This document shows, in pieces, positions 7,131-14,900 of a DNA stretch of 64,000 bases; within the stretch, counting starts at the first letter, position 1, and each line of letters starts with the position of its first letter. This DNA comes from Nitrosomonas sp. Nm84 (lineage in GTDB: Bacteria; Pseudomonadota; Gammaproteobacteria; Burkholderiales; Nitrosomonadaceae). The translations under genes and the position numbers were made by a program. The notes under the pieces are model-generated. The model saw only the letters and a program-made list of their open reading frames with translations, made no database searches and was not told the origin of the DNA. The stretch covers positions 1-64,000 of the forward strand of contig NZ_QJJP01000017.1 in NCBI RefSeq assembly GCF_003201565.1, in the 5' to 3' direction.

Positions 7131-8141
7131 CTTAGGGTGTGCCAAATTTGTGCCAATAAAGACATTTGAAACCAGTTCGGCATGCTGTAAAAGTTGGGGT
7201 TTTGATAGGTGAGCATACCGCCTGACCATCTCCTCCGATTCCCAGCCACCGAGTTCCTGTAATACATTCATCGGTGCGCCCTGTTGAGCTAACCAGCTTG
7301 CCCAGGTATGGCGCAGGTCGTGCCATCTGAAATTTTCTATTCCGGCTCGTTTTAAAGCATTTCTCCATGCGCTGGTATTTGCCCAAGAAATTGAGCAACC
7401 TTTGTAAGTAAATACTCTGCTTGGATGCTTGCCACTTTGCCGAAATAAAACAGCCAAAGCTATTGAATTTAACGGCACATGGATTGCCTTTCTTGCTTTT
7501 GCCTGATCAGGATGAACCCATGCAGCCTTGCGTTCCAGATCAACCTGGCTCCATTCCAAGTTAATTACGTTTGATTGTCTTAAGCCAGTTGATAAAGCAA
7601 AAATCACCATATCCTGCTGATGAATGGGTAATTCCTTAAGAAGCATTTTCACCTGCTCAGGGGTTAACCAGCGAACTCGATGTTTGGGTTCCGGAAATAA
7701 TCTAATTTTAGGAACCTTGTCAGTCCACTCCCAGTCATAGCATGCCTTGCGCAAAATTGTCCGTATCAGCGCTAAATGCCGATTAGCAGTTGATGGGCTA
7801 GTTTCTTTGGCCTTGGTGTGTGCAATATGATCTATTAGCATCCGATCAATCTCATTCAATAGCTTTTTACGTAAAAACTGCTGTAGCCATCGTAATTTCT
7901 CCTTGTCGCGTTCATGCGTCGCTTTGTGCTGTGTTTCTAACAAAAACTTGCATGCCGCTTCATCCCAAGTCCGCTTTGGCTTATCCCCCAGTCTTGCAAC
8001 ACGCCAGGATTCCGCTTTCAGCTTATCGTGGAATTCTTGCGCCTGGGTTTTATCTTCAGTTGCAGCAGAGCATCTAACTCGCTCGCCGCTTGGTGTGGTG
8101 AAACTAATCCACCACGTCTTACCACGTTTACAGAGTGACAT
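7110..8141 (-). CDS. int: tyrosine-type integrase of the conjugative element
   Basis: The 343-residue phage-type integrase has catalytic motifs STGLRQSNVINLEW (Arg I), HDLRHTWASWLAQ (box II) and LGGWESEEMVRRYAHLS with the nucleophilic Tyr. The N-terminus starts at a short beta-rich segment (CKRGKTWWISFTTPSGERVR) rather than a DUF4102 domain. Its 3' end lies against the tRNA fragment and inside the tRNA terminator hairpin, and an excisionase-like gene overlaps its 5' end, so it is the likely recombinase of the ICE that extends right to about 46.7 kb. The C-terminal KKKEVRN is encoded by hairpin sequence. Confidence 0.9.
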   Translation of the reverse strand: MSLCKRGKTWWISFTTPSGERVRCSAATEDKTQAQEFHDKLKAESWRVARLGDKPKRTWDEAACKFLLETQHKATHERDKEKLRWLQQFLRKKLLNEIDRMLIDHIAHTKAKETSPSTANRHLALIRTILRKACYDWEWTDKVPKIRLFPEPKHRVRWLTPEQVKMLLKELPIHQQDMVIFALSTGLRQSNVINLEWSQVDLERKAAWVHPDQAKARKAIHVPLNSIALAVLFRQSGKHPSRVFTYKGCSISWANTSAWRNALKRAGIENFRWHDLRHTWASWLAQQGAPMNVLQELGGWESEEMVRRYAHLSKPQLLQHAELVSNVFIGTNLAHPKKKEVRN

Positions 8142-8311
8142 AATTGTTTCTCCTCATGTCCCACTTGCAACGCTTGCCGAGTGCAAGCATATAACGAGCG
8201 AATGTGGTCAGCAAGATCATCTTCAATAAATGTCCACCGTTTACCTAATTTCGCACCCGGAATGATTCCCGCTTTAGCACGACGGCGCACTTCTTCAGGA
8301 TGCAACTTCAA
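8018..8311 (-). CDS. excisionase-like DNA-binding protein
   Basis: The start of the product is a MerR/excisionase-type winged helix (HPEEVRRRAKAGIIPGAKLGKRWTFIEDDLADHIRSL); the remainder has no recognisable domain. The gene overlaps the integrase gene by 124 bp in another frame. The protein-like reading extends upstream of the first ATG (8311) as LNLSEAAQFLKL, which is the expected start of such a domain. No ATG, GTG or TTG lies near the AGGAGA ribosome-like site just upstream; a TTG at about 8323 is a candidate. The true start is therefore uncertain, and a start codon may have been lost. Confidence 0.6.
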   Translation of the reverse strand: MKLHPEEVRRRAKAGIIPGAKLGKRWTFIEDDLADHIRSLYACTRQALQVGHEEKQLCHSVNVVRRGGLVSPHQAASELDALLQLKIKPRRKNSTIS

Positions 8312-8378
8312 GAATTGGGCAGCTTCACTTAAATTTAATGTTCTCCTGGACTATCCAACTTATTTTTAGAAAATCTTG

Positions 8379-8807
8379 CTATAACAAAATCAAAAATATG
8401 GTTACAACTGAAACCAAGTTTAAAGCTGATGCCAGTAAATTAATGATGGCCGCCTGCCTGGAAATTCTCGCTAGATCATAAGTTTCCTGATCCACCCCGC
8501 TTTTTATCTTTTCATCGATCAGCTGAATACAGCTTTCCAGGAATTGGTTTCGTGTTAATTGCGCGTTACTCATGGATGCGCTGATAATGGTATTGGATTT
8601 CTTGGTAGAGTACTCACACCACCGATTAAAGTTCTCTTCCAATATCGCCTGGTAATTGCTTAGCAGCTCAGCATGGGCTTCTTTATTTTGTTCCAGCAAC
8701 ACTTCATTCAAGGTGTGCATCATCAATACCGGATCATCCTGTGATAGAACGATGCCGTGTTCCGATGCTACTCGCTCAATAAGTGCATCTAATTTGTCAT
8801 TACTCAT
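8379..8807 (-). CDS. traM: conjugal transfer protein TraM (IncP-type)
   Basis: The 142-residue protein is helical with a single C-terminal hydrophobic segment (residues ~118-142, ending in FLILL), like TraM of IncP plasmids. It overlaps traL by 4 bp and ends the three-gene traK-traL-traM set that reads away from oriT, exactly the RP4 order. Its molecular role in RP4 is accessory. The assignment rests mainly on position and topology. Confidence 0.65.
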   Translation of the reverse strand: MSNDKLDALIERVASEHGIVLSQDDPVLMMHTLNEVLLEQNKEAHAELLSNYQAILEENFNRWCEYSTKKSNTIISASMSNAQLTRNQFLESCIQLIDEKIKSGVDQETYDLARISRQAAIINLLASALNLVSVVTIFLILL

Positions 8808-9535
8808 GTTAAAACCGCAGCCACATTTTCAATGCTGGTGAAGAGCTGTCTGCGGATAATCGTTAATCGTTGTCGCACCATCACCGGCAAAGCACTATTT
8901 TTAAGCGCTTCATCAAAGGTAATTTTTGATTGCAAGATTTCACTTAAATCCTTGCCGAAAGTCTCAGGCTTGTAGTGCGGAATTCGGATAATGGCGGATA
9001 CTCGGGCTTTGTTATCCACATATGCTTTCATTTCCTCAAACTGCTTGCCATTCATGGTGATTTCACCCCAATAGGGATTCAACCAGACAACAAACAGTGC
9101 TTCTTTCGGAAACTGTTTAATCAGATGTACAAAACCGTTCAATGTATCCAGTAAAGCCTGACTACCTGTGATGACGGTATGTACAACCAGTTCATGCCCC
9201 ATATCCAGGAGCAAGGCAGGTATCTGATTGCTGATGAGGTAATGTGACATGGGCACAAAGGTGCTGGCACCATTATCAATAATGACGTCATTGTCTGCTT
9301 TAGCGATCAATTCAATTAAGTCATCAAACTTTCTCGGATCAATCTCATCATTGTTCATCACATTAATCTGCTTAACATTGAGTTTTTTAAAGCCATAAAA
9401 AGTGGCATTAACTGGGTCTGTATCAATGCATAATGGATTGCCGCCTTTGGCAAACTTATGTTGTGCTAGCGTGGATGATATGAACGATTTGCCTACTCCG
9501 CCCTTCCCTTGCAAAATCATATGAATTTTAGCCAT
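8804..9535 (-). CDS. traL: conjugal transfer ATPase TraL (ParA/MinD-like, IncP-type)
   Basis: The 243-residue protein starts with a deviant Walker A (QGKGGVGKSF) and continues with the ParA-like CIDTDP and DVIIDNGAS motifs. Length, order and context match TraL of RP4, an accessory relaxosome-region ATPase. It overlaps traK at the stop/start and traM by 4 bp, so the three are translated together. Confidence 0.8.
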   Translation of the reverse strand: MAKIHMILQGKGGVGKSFISSTLAQHKFAKGGNPLCIDTDPVNATFYGFKKLNVKQINVMNNDEIDPRKFDDLIELIAKADNDVIIDNGASTFVPMSHYLISNQIPALLLDMGHELVVHTVITGSQALLDTLNGFVHLIKQFPKEALFVVWLNPYWGEITMNGKQFEEMKAYVDNKARVSAIIRIPHYKPETFGKDLSEILQSKITFDEALKNSALPVMVRQRLTIIRRQLFTSIENVAAVLT

Positions 9536-9858
9536 TAAACTAACTCCTCTTTTTCAGTTGCAGAATTAAAACGAAATCCTTCATGACCATTCCCAGCTGA
9601 TTTTCCTTGATCAATGCGCGAATGTTGCTTTCTGTCCTCGCCAATATGTCGATTGACCAAAGTCCTGAACCATTGATAAGAACATTTGATTTTTTCTTCC
9701 TGGTGCAAAATGTTCCAGATCTGGCGAATCGTCCAACCATCCTTTAATGCTTGTTCAATATCAGGCTTCAACGCAATGAACGCCGGTAAAAATTGCTTAC
9801 CGGTACTTTTGTTTTTATCCGCATAAAGTGCGATTCGATCTGATAAGGATTTAGTCAT
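9535..9858 (-). CDS. traK: oriT-binding protein TraK (IncP-type)
   Basis: The 107-residue, basic and polar protein contains FLPAFIALKPDIEQALKDGWTIRQIWNILHQE and YQWFRTLVNRHI, a pattern shared with TraK of IncP plasmids, which wraps oriT DNA to help the relaxosome form. The start is taken at ATG 9856-9858; an in-frame GTG lies one codon upstream. It is the first gene leftward of the oriT region and faces traJ across it. Confidence 0.75.
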   Translation of the reverse strand: MTKSLSDRIALYADKNKSTGKQFLPAFIALKPDIEQALKDGWTIRQIWNILHQEEKIKCSYQWFRTLVNRHIGEDRKQHSRIDQGKSAGNGHEGFRFNSATEKEELV

Positions 9859-10001
9859 CACACAATTTCCACAAAAATATTTATCTTGGCGTCCAAACAG
9901 TTCTTGAGTTTCTTTTGAATTATTTCTTGTTTCTTTTTGTTGCTTTCAGTTTATTTGAATTGCTTATCCTTTCTTTTTGTTTGCAAGTGACTGTTATTTA
10001 G

Positions 10002-10021
10002 TTGAATGAAGCTTCTTTCAA
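10002..10021. repeat. 20-bp near-perfect palindrome in oriT region
   Basis: TTGAA-T-GAAGCTTC-T-TTCAA is symmetric except for one T/T position in each arm. It lies between the T-rich traK side and the nic side of oriT, a likely site for a dimeric protein such as a relaxosome or repressor component. Confidence 0.5.
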
Positions 10022-10047
10022 GCGTTTTTGCATTGTTTGAAATTATG

Positions 10048-10057
10048 ATATAACGAA
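10048..10057. promoter_or_regulatory. ATATAACGAA motif, copy 1
   Basis: An exact copy of a 10-mer that recurs upstream of korB, trbA and trbB in this element. The position between traK and traJ fits an operator acting on the transfer operons. The inferred binder is TrbA. Confidence 0.5.
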
Positions 10058-10112
10058 AATAAACTATTTGCAAACATCGATTATAGTGTTAGTATATTTC
10101 TTGAAACTCACA

Positions 10113-10128
10113 GAACCGGGCAAGATAT
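10113..10128 (-). other. nic: nic-like site of oriT (RP4 type)
   Basis: On the minus strand the sequence reads ATATCTTG-CCCGGTTC, close to the RP4 nic region (TATCCTG^CCCGG). By analogy the relaxase would cut between positions 10120 and 10121 on that strand. It sits 11 bp from the 16-bp palindrome, matching the RP4 layout in which TraJ binds an inverted repeat beside nic. Confidence 0.7.
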
Positions 10129-10130
10129 GT

Positions 10131-10146
10131 GGAGATGGCCATCTCC
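10131..10146. promoter_or_regulatory. 16-bp perfect palindrome beside nic (TraJ site candidate)
   Basis: GGAGATGGCCATCTCC is a perfect palindrome 11 bp from the nick position. In RP4 the TraJ protein binds an inverted repeat next to nic and recruits the relaxase; this is the obvious counterpart. Confidence 0.6.
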
Positions 10147-10205
10147 GCCCCAACTTATTCGCACTTTGTGCTCAACGTTGATCTTGCTCTTCGAGGAAAA
10201 CTGGA

Positions 10206-10574
10206 ATGATTGCCAAAAAGAACCCCAACACAATCAAAAAAGAAAGAAGAGATAAGAAGCTCAGGGTTCCTGTTTTGCCAATCGAGGAGACTGAAATAAA
10301 GAGTAAAGCAACGGATGCCGGATTAACCGTGGCAGAGTACCTGCGCAATCTGGGTCTGGGTTATCAAGTGCCCAGTGTTATAGATAACCGGAAAGTGGAT
10401 ACTTTGTTAAAAATAAACGCGGATCTTGGCAGGCTGGGTGGATTAATCAAGCTCTGGCTCACCAACGACAAGCGTACAAAATTAATTGGCAAGTCGCAGT
10501 TGCAGATGACCTTGGACAGTATCCGGAATACGCAAAGCACGATGCTGGATGTCATTATGAAGCTTAAAAAATAA
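10206..10574 (+). CDS. traJ: relaxosome protein TraJ (IncP-type)
   Basis: The 122-residue protein has a basic N-terminus (KKERRDKKLRVPVLPIEETEIKSKATDAGLTVAEYLRNLGLG), the ribbon-helix-helix-like region found in MobC/TraJ relaxosome proteins. A helical C-terminus with INADLGRLGGLIKLWL is also characteristic. It binds oriT next to nic and positions the relaxase. GAGG lies about 10 bp upstream of the ATG. The gene is first in the rightward tra operon. Confidence 0.85.
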   Translation: MIAKKNPNTIKKERRDKKLRVPVLPIEETEIKSKATDAGLTVAEYLRNLGLGYQVPSVIDNRKVDTLLKINADLGRLGGLIKLWLTNDKRTKLIGKSQLQMTLDSIRNTQSTMLDVIMKLKK

Positions 10575-10596
10575 CTTTCGGAATAGTCATTTTTAC

Positions 10597-10609
10597 TTAA
10601 GCAGCTTAA
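10597..10609. promoter_or_regulatory. KorB-like operator, TTAAGC-A-GCTTAA
   Basis: A 13-bp palindrome with one central base lies just upstream of the traI start. It parallels the RP4 KorB operator (TTTAGC-S-GCTAAA), and a second copy lies upstream of trbA (35746-35758). The ICE carries its own korB. Confidence 0.55.
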
Positions 10610-10614
10610 ATACG

Positions 10615-12240
10615 ATGATCGCTAAAATCATACCCATCAAATCAGTGCGCAAAAGCAGCTTCTCTGTGCTGATACAGTACTTAACTGATCCTCAGGACAA
10701 GAGTGAACGTGTCAGCCAGATCAATGTATCAAACTGCTATACAGACGATCTAACGGCTGGCTTACTTGAAATTCAAAACACACAGGAAATGAATAAGCGC
10801 GCCAAATCAGACAAAACCTGCCATCTTGTATTGAGTTTTCCTGAAGGAGAGCGTTTATCCCTTTCTGATTTGAATGCCATTGAAGAGCGATTTTGCGAGG
10901 CTCTGGGTTTTAACGGTCATCAACGCATCAGCGTAGTCCACGATGATACCAATAACCTGCATATGCATATTGCGATCAACAAGATACATCCTAGAAGCTT
11001 AACAATCCATAACCCCTATTATGATTACAAGAAAGTAGCCAAGCTTTGTGAGCAAATCGAACAGGAATATGGCTTAACAACAGTTAATCATGAAACTGTG
11101 AGTGATAAAGCAGCCAGAGTGGCGCAGGAAATTGAAATCCGAACCGGTGTGGAGAGTTTGCTGGGCTGGCTCAAGCGTGAGTGCTTGGATGAATTGAAGC
11201 AGTCGGACAACTGGCAGGATTTAAATCGGGTGCTTAAAACACATGGCCTTGAAATCAAGGAGCGCGGCAACGGGTTTGTATTGGTTGCCAACAATGGTGT
11301 GGCTGTTAAAGCCAGTTTAGTTGATCGATCTTTGTCCAAAGGCAATTTGATCCAGAGACTGGGTGCATTTATACCTGGTGTGCATCTTGCACAATCTTCC
11401 CGTTCAGACACCAAACAATACCAGCCAAGACCGCTACAAAGCCAAATGGATACTTCAAGGCTCTATGCAAGATACCAGCAAGAGCAAGCGAATAGCGCCA
11501 GACAGCGTTCAAGCCAGTGGGCAATATTGCGACAAAACAGAGATCAACTCATTGACCGCACCAAACGGGAAGCCAAACTCAAGCGCAACATCATAAAAAG
11601 CATCAAAGCTGGGAGATTGGCTAAAAAAACGCTATATGCAACCGCACATCAGCAATTCAAAATAACGATAGCAGTCATTAAAAGCGATTACCAGAAAGAC
11701 TATCAAAGTTCTAAAACCCGTCATTCCAGAATGGGATGGCTGGATTGGTTAGCAAAAGAAGCAAAAAATGGCAATGCTGAAGCATTGGCTGTTTTGCGAT
11801 CCAGAAGAGTGGGTCAATTTAAGGGTAACCAGGTATCGGCCAAGAAAAGCCATGATGGTTTCAGCACTGATGGCCACTTCAAGGATAGTTTGGTGGAATC
11901 GATCAGCAAAATCGGCACAGTCACTTATAAAGCAGGATCAACCACCATTCGTGATGACGGTAAACGGCTCATCGTGCTGCCGGATACATCAAGGGAGGCC
12001 TTGAAAGATATTTTGCAAGTGGCCATGAAGAAGTACGGCAGCCACCTGGCGATCAATGGGACAGAACAGTTTCGCCTTCAGATAGCACAGGTTGCAGCGC
12101 AAAACCAAATGCGCATCACTTTTGATGACAAGCGGCTGGAACAATATCGTCAGCAGTTGATGAAACAGTACAAAGTATCCAGAGCGCAATCGGTAGGTGG
12201 AATACGATCCATACCCTCAACTCCCAGAAGGAGTCTTTGA
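10615..12240 (+). CDS. traI: MOBP-type relaxase TraI
   Basis: The 541-residue relaxase has the RP4 TraI motif set: Tyr22 in LIQYLTDPQ (the residue that attacks nic and becomes covalently linked to DNA), CHLVLSFPEGE, and the metal-binding motif NLHMHIAINKIHP. The catalytic part covers about the first 260 residues; the remainder is basic and helical with no primase or helicase motifs, shorter than the 732-residue RP4 protein. It overlaps traG at the stop. It nicks oriT and guides the single strand into the mating channel. Confidence 0.92.
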   Translation: MIAKIIPIKSVRKSSFSVLIQYLTDPQDKSERVSQINVSNCYTDDLTAGLLEIQNTQEMNKRAKSDKTCHLVLSFPEGERLSLSDLNAIEERFCEALGFNGHQRISVVHDDTNNLHMHIAINKIHPRSLTIHNPYYDYKKVAKLCEQIEQEYGLTTVNHETVSDKAARVAQEIEIRTGVESLLGWLKRECLDELKQSDNWQDLNRVLKTHGLEIKERGNGFVLVANNGVAVKASLVDRSLSKGNLIQRLGAFIPGVHLAQSSRSDTKQYQPRPLQSQMDTSRLYARYQQEQANSARQRSSQWAILRQNRDQLIDRTKREAKLKRNIIKSIKAGRLAKKTLYATAHQQFKITIAVIKSDYQKDYQSSKTRHSRMGWLDWLAKEAKNGNAEALAVLRSRRVGQFKGNQVSAKKSHDGFSTDGHFKDSLVESISKIGTVTYKAGSTTIRDDGKRLIVLPDTSREALKDILQVAMKKYGSHLAINGTEQFRLQIAQVAAQNQMRITFDDKRLEQYRQQLMKQYKVSRAQSVGGIRSIPSTPRRSL

Positions 12241-14084
12241 TGAATAAGAATAGTCTGTTATCTCAAAACAATAGGAAAGTTAAGAAGGATAGGTTCATCG
12301 TTCGACTATTATCCGTTGTGTGTCTGATCGGAGGGTTGCAGGTAGCTACCCAGTATTTTGCCCACCAATTCAATTACCAGCCGCAATTAGGCGCGCACTT
12401 TTTTAACATTTATGAATCCTGGGCAATTCTGCTATGGGCAAATAAATGGTATGGCGAGTATTCAGGCATCTTCGATCTGGCAGCAGGTTTCGGCATTTTA
12501 TTTTCCAGCATTGGTTTGATACTGGTTCTGGTCATTAAAATGGTGCTGGCTAATTCATCCAGAACTAATCAGGGGTTACATGGATCAGCCAGATGGGCAG
12601 ATAAGCAGGACATTGTAGCCGCAGGACTGCTTTCAACAGGCAAGAATAGTAAAAGTAACCAGAGCGACGCCGTTTATGTCGGCGGCTGGCGGGATAATTC
12701 CGGCAAAACCCACTATCTGAAACACAGCGGCCCGGAACATGTGTTGTGTTATGCCCCGACCCGCTCAGGCAAGGGGGTGAGTCTGGTTATACCCACCCTG
12801 CTTTCTTGGACTCAGAGCGCAGTCATTACTGATCTCAAAGGTGAATTATGGGCACTCACTTCCGGTTGGAGAAAGCATCATGCCAAAAACAAGGTGCTGC
12901 GCTTTGATCCGGCATCAACCATTAGCGCGCATTGGAATCCTCTGGATGAAATCCAGATTGGCAGCGGCATGGAAGTCGCTGATGTGCAAAACCTGACCAC
13001 CTTAATCGTCGATCCAGATGGCAAGGGATTACAAACGCATTGGCAGAAAACCAGCCAGGCATTGCTGGTAGGTGTTATTTTGCATGTTTTGTATAAATCA
13101 GAGCGAGAAGGATCCCCTGCCACATTATCGACTGTCGACTCAATGCTGTCTGATCCAGATCGCGATATCAGGGAGCTGTGGATGGAAATGGCCATGCAGG
13201 ATTATCTGGTTGGCAAAAGTCATCCGGTTATTGCAGCCAGTGCGCGTGACATGCTGGATCGCCCTGAAGAAGAAGCCGGTTCCGTGTTGTCGACGGCCAA
13301 ATCGTATTTGTCCTTGTACCGCGATCCGATCGTCGCCAACAATATTAGTGCATCGGATTTTGCAATCCGTGATTTGATGCACCATGAGAGTCCCGTCAGT
13401 TTGTATATTGTGTCGCATCCCAATGACAAATCGCGGTTGCGTCCTTTAATCCGCATTCTGATCAATATGATCATCAGAAAGCTGGCCGATAGAATCACGT
13501 TTAAAGACGGTCAACCAGCCGCGCATTACCAACACAAGTTGCTATTGATGCTGGACGAATTCCCAAGCTTAGGGAAACTTGAAATCTTTCAGGAATCACT
13601 CGCGTTTATCGCAGGCTACGGTATGAAAGCCTATTTGATCTGCCAGGATTTAAATCAACTCAAAAGTCGCGAGACCGGCTACGGGCATGATGAAGCAATT
13701 ACGTCTAATTGCCATATCCAGACCGCTTTTGCACCCAACCGGATTGAGACAGCGGAGCATTTATCCAAACTGACCGGACAGACCACGGTTATCAAAGAGC
13801 AGATTACCACCAGCGGCCGCAGGTCATCGATGATGCATGGACATGTTACCCGTACCCTGCAGGAGACGCAGCGCGCGTTATTAACGCCGGATGAGTGTAT
13901 GCGACTGCCCGGCCCCATGAAAGATGCTGAAGGCAAGATCACCCGACCGGGTGAAATGATTATTTATGTGGCTGGTTTCCCTGCCATCTATGGAACGCAG
14001 CCTTTGTATTTCCAGGATGAAACCTTTACGGCACGGGCACAAGTCAATTCCCCAAGCTTCAGCGATAAATTAACCGGATTGTGA
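12237..14084 (+). CDS. traG: type IV coupling protein TraG (VirD4 family)
   Basis: The 615-residue inner-membrane ATPase has two hydrophobic segments in the first ~115 residues, a Walker A at YAPTRSGKGVS and a Walker B at LLMLDEFPSLGKLE. It links the TraI-oriT complex to the Trb channel and powers DNA transfer. The first codons overlap the traI stop and its own stop overlaps the traF start. Confidence 0.92.
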   Translation: MMNKNSLLSQNNRKVKKDRFIVRLLSVVCLIGGLQVATQYFAHQFNYQPQLGAHFFNIYESWAILLWANKWYGEYSGIFDLAAGFGILFSSIGLILVLVIKMVLANSSRTNQGLHGSARWADKQDIVAAGLLSTGKNSKSNQSDAVYVGGWRDNSGKTHYLKHSGPEHVLCYAPTRSGKGVSLVIPTLLSWTQSAVITDLKGELWALTSGWRKHHAKNKVLRFDPASTISAHWNPLDEIQIGSGMEVADVQNLTTLIVDPDGKGLQTHWQKTSQALLVGVILHVLYKSEREGSPATLSTVDSMLSDPDRDIRELWMEMAMQDYLVGKSHPVIAASARDMLDRPEEEAGSVLSTAKSYLSLYRDPIVANNISASDFAIRDLMHHESPVSLYIVSHPNDKSRLRPLIRILINMIIRKLADRITFKDGQPAAHYQHKLLLMLDEFPSLGKLEIFQESLAFIAGYGMKAYLICQDLNQLKSRETGYGHDEAITSNCHIQTAFAPNRIETAEHLSKLTGQTTVIKEQITTSGRRSSMMHGHVTRTLQETQRALLTPDECMRLPGPMKDAEGKITRPGEMIIYVAGFPAIYGTQPLYFQDETFTARAQVNSPSFSDKLTGL

Positions 14085-14653
14085 GATACCCCGCACGCAT
14101 GAGAATCAACTTCATGAAAAAACCCATCAAAATCCTGATTGTTTTGATTCTGACCATGAGCGCTAGCCTATTTGTACTGAGTATTGGTGCACGGATCAGC
14201 GGGATTTATATCAATACCACACCCAGCTTGCCAGTGGGTTTTTACAAAGTCGTTGATGAACCGATTGTAAACGGCGCTTATGTCGCTTTCTGTCCACCGC
14301 AAATTGAGGTTTTTGATATGGCTAAGGATAGATCCTACATCAATCAAGGTAATTGCCCTGGTGGCTATGGTTTGTTGCTCAAACGTGTGCTTGCACAATC
14401 CGGAGATCGAGTTTTGATCGCTCAGGCTGGCATCTATGTGAATGGTGAACATTTGCCGAATAGCGCCCAGCTAACAGCCGATGCTGAGGATCAACCATTG
14501 CCGCAATATCGGCTTCAAACTGTGCTGGATGATTCTGAATACCTACTGCTATCCGATGTGAACCCCCAATCCTTTGATGCGCGCTATTTCGGATTGATTG
14601 CGCGTGATCAGATTAAGCAAGTTGTTCGTCCAGTTTTTACCTGGAGTCATTAA
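14081..14653 (+). CDS. traF: conjugative pilin-maturation protease TraF (S26 type)
   Basis: The product has one N-terminal membrane segment ([20 protein letters not shown]), the serine motif [11 protein letters not shown] and the lysine motif [12 protein letters not shown], as in RP4 TraF, which cyclises the TrbC pilin. GTG at 14081 overlaps the traG stop and is used here; ATG at 14099 or 14114 would also leave the membrane segment intact. A C-terminal ...[10 protein letters not shown] segment carries the conserved Asp region. Confidence 0.88.
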   Translation: MRYPARMRINFMKKPIKILIVLILTMSASLFVLSIGARISGIYINTTPSLPVGFYKVVDEPIVNGAYVAFCPPQIEVFDMAKDRSYINQGNCPGGYGLLLKRVLAQSGDRVLIAQAGIYVNGEHLPNSAQLTADAEDQPLPQYRLQTVLDDSEYLLLSDVNPQSFDARYFGLIARDQIKQVVRPVFTWSH

Positions 14654-14678
14654 TCAAAAATTAATAGGAGTCAAAGCC

Positions 14679-14900
14679 ATGCATAGACCACCGATTGATG
14701 CTGAAACAAACAATCCTGACATTCAAGAGCAGGTGATACAGGAAAAGCAACTTGATGCAGAAATACCGGGCTTCCAAGCTGAATTTGATCCCTTGGAGGC
14801 AGAAAGGCTGGGCGCATTCAAGGAAGATGCCTTAACCGAACAGGATGCACTGGATAGCACGATTGATTATGTAGAGGAGGTTGACGATGAAAGAGGCTAA
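14679..14900 (+). CDS. small acidic hypothetical protein, 73 aa
   Basis: ATG at 14679 follows TAGGAG by about 9 bp. The product is very acidic and Gln-rich ([24 protein letters not shown]..., ...[16 protein letters not shown]), with no recognisable domain. Its end overlaps the start of the ArdC-like gene by 14 bp, implying coupled expression. An accessory role to the ArdC-like protein is only a positional guess. Confidence 0.6.
   Translation: MHRPPIDAETNNPDIQEQVIQEKQLDAEIPGFQAEFDPLEAERLGAFKEDALTEQDALDSTIDYVEEVDDERG

Larger units (their letters stand above)
9859..10205. other. origin of transfer (oriT) region
   Basis: The 347-bp spacer between divergent traK and traJ occupies the position of oriT in RP4. 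The traK-proximal half is T-rich with repeated TTTCTTTTTGTT-like runs, as expected for the intrinsically bent TraK-binding part. The middle has a 20-bp near-palindrome (10002-10021) and an ATATAACGAA motif (10048-10057). The traJ-proximal part carries the nic-like sequence and a 16-bp palindrome. Promoters for both tra operons must also lie here. Confidence 0.8.
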
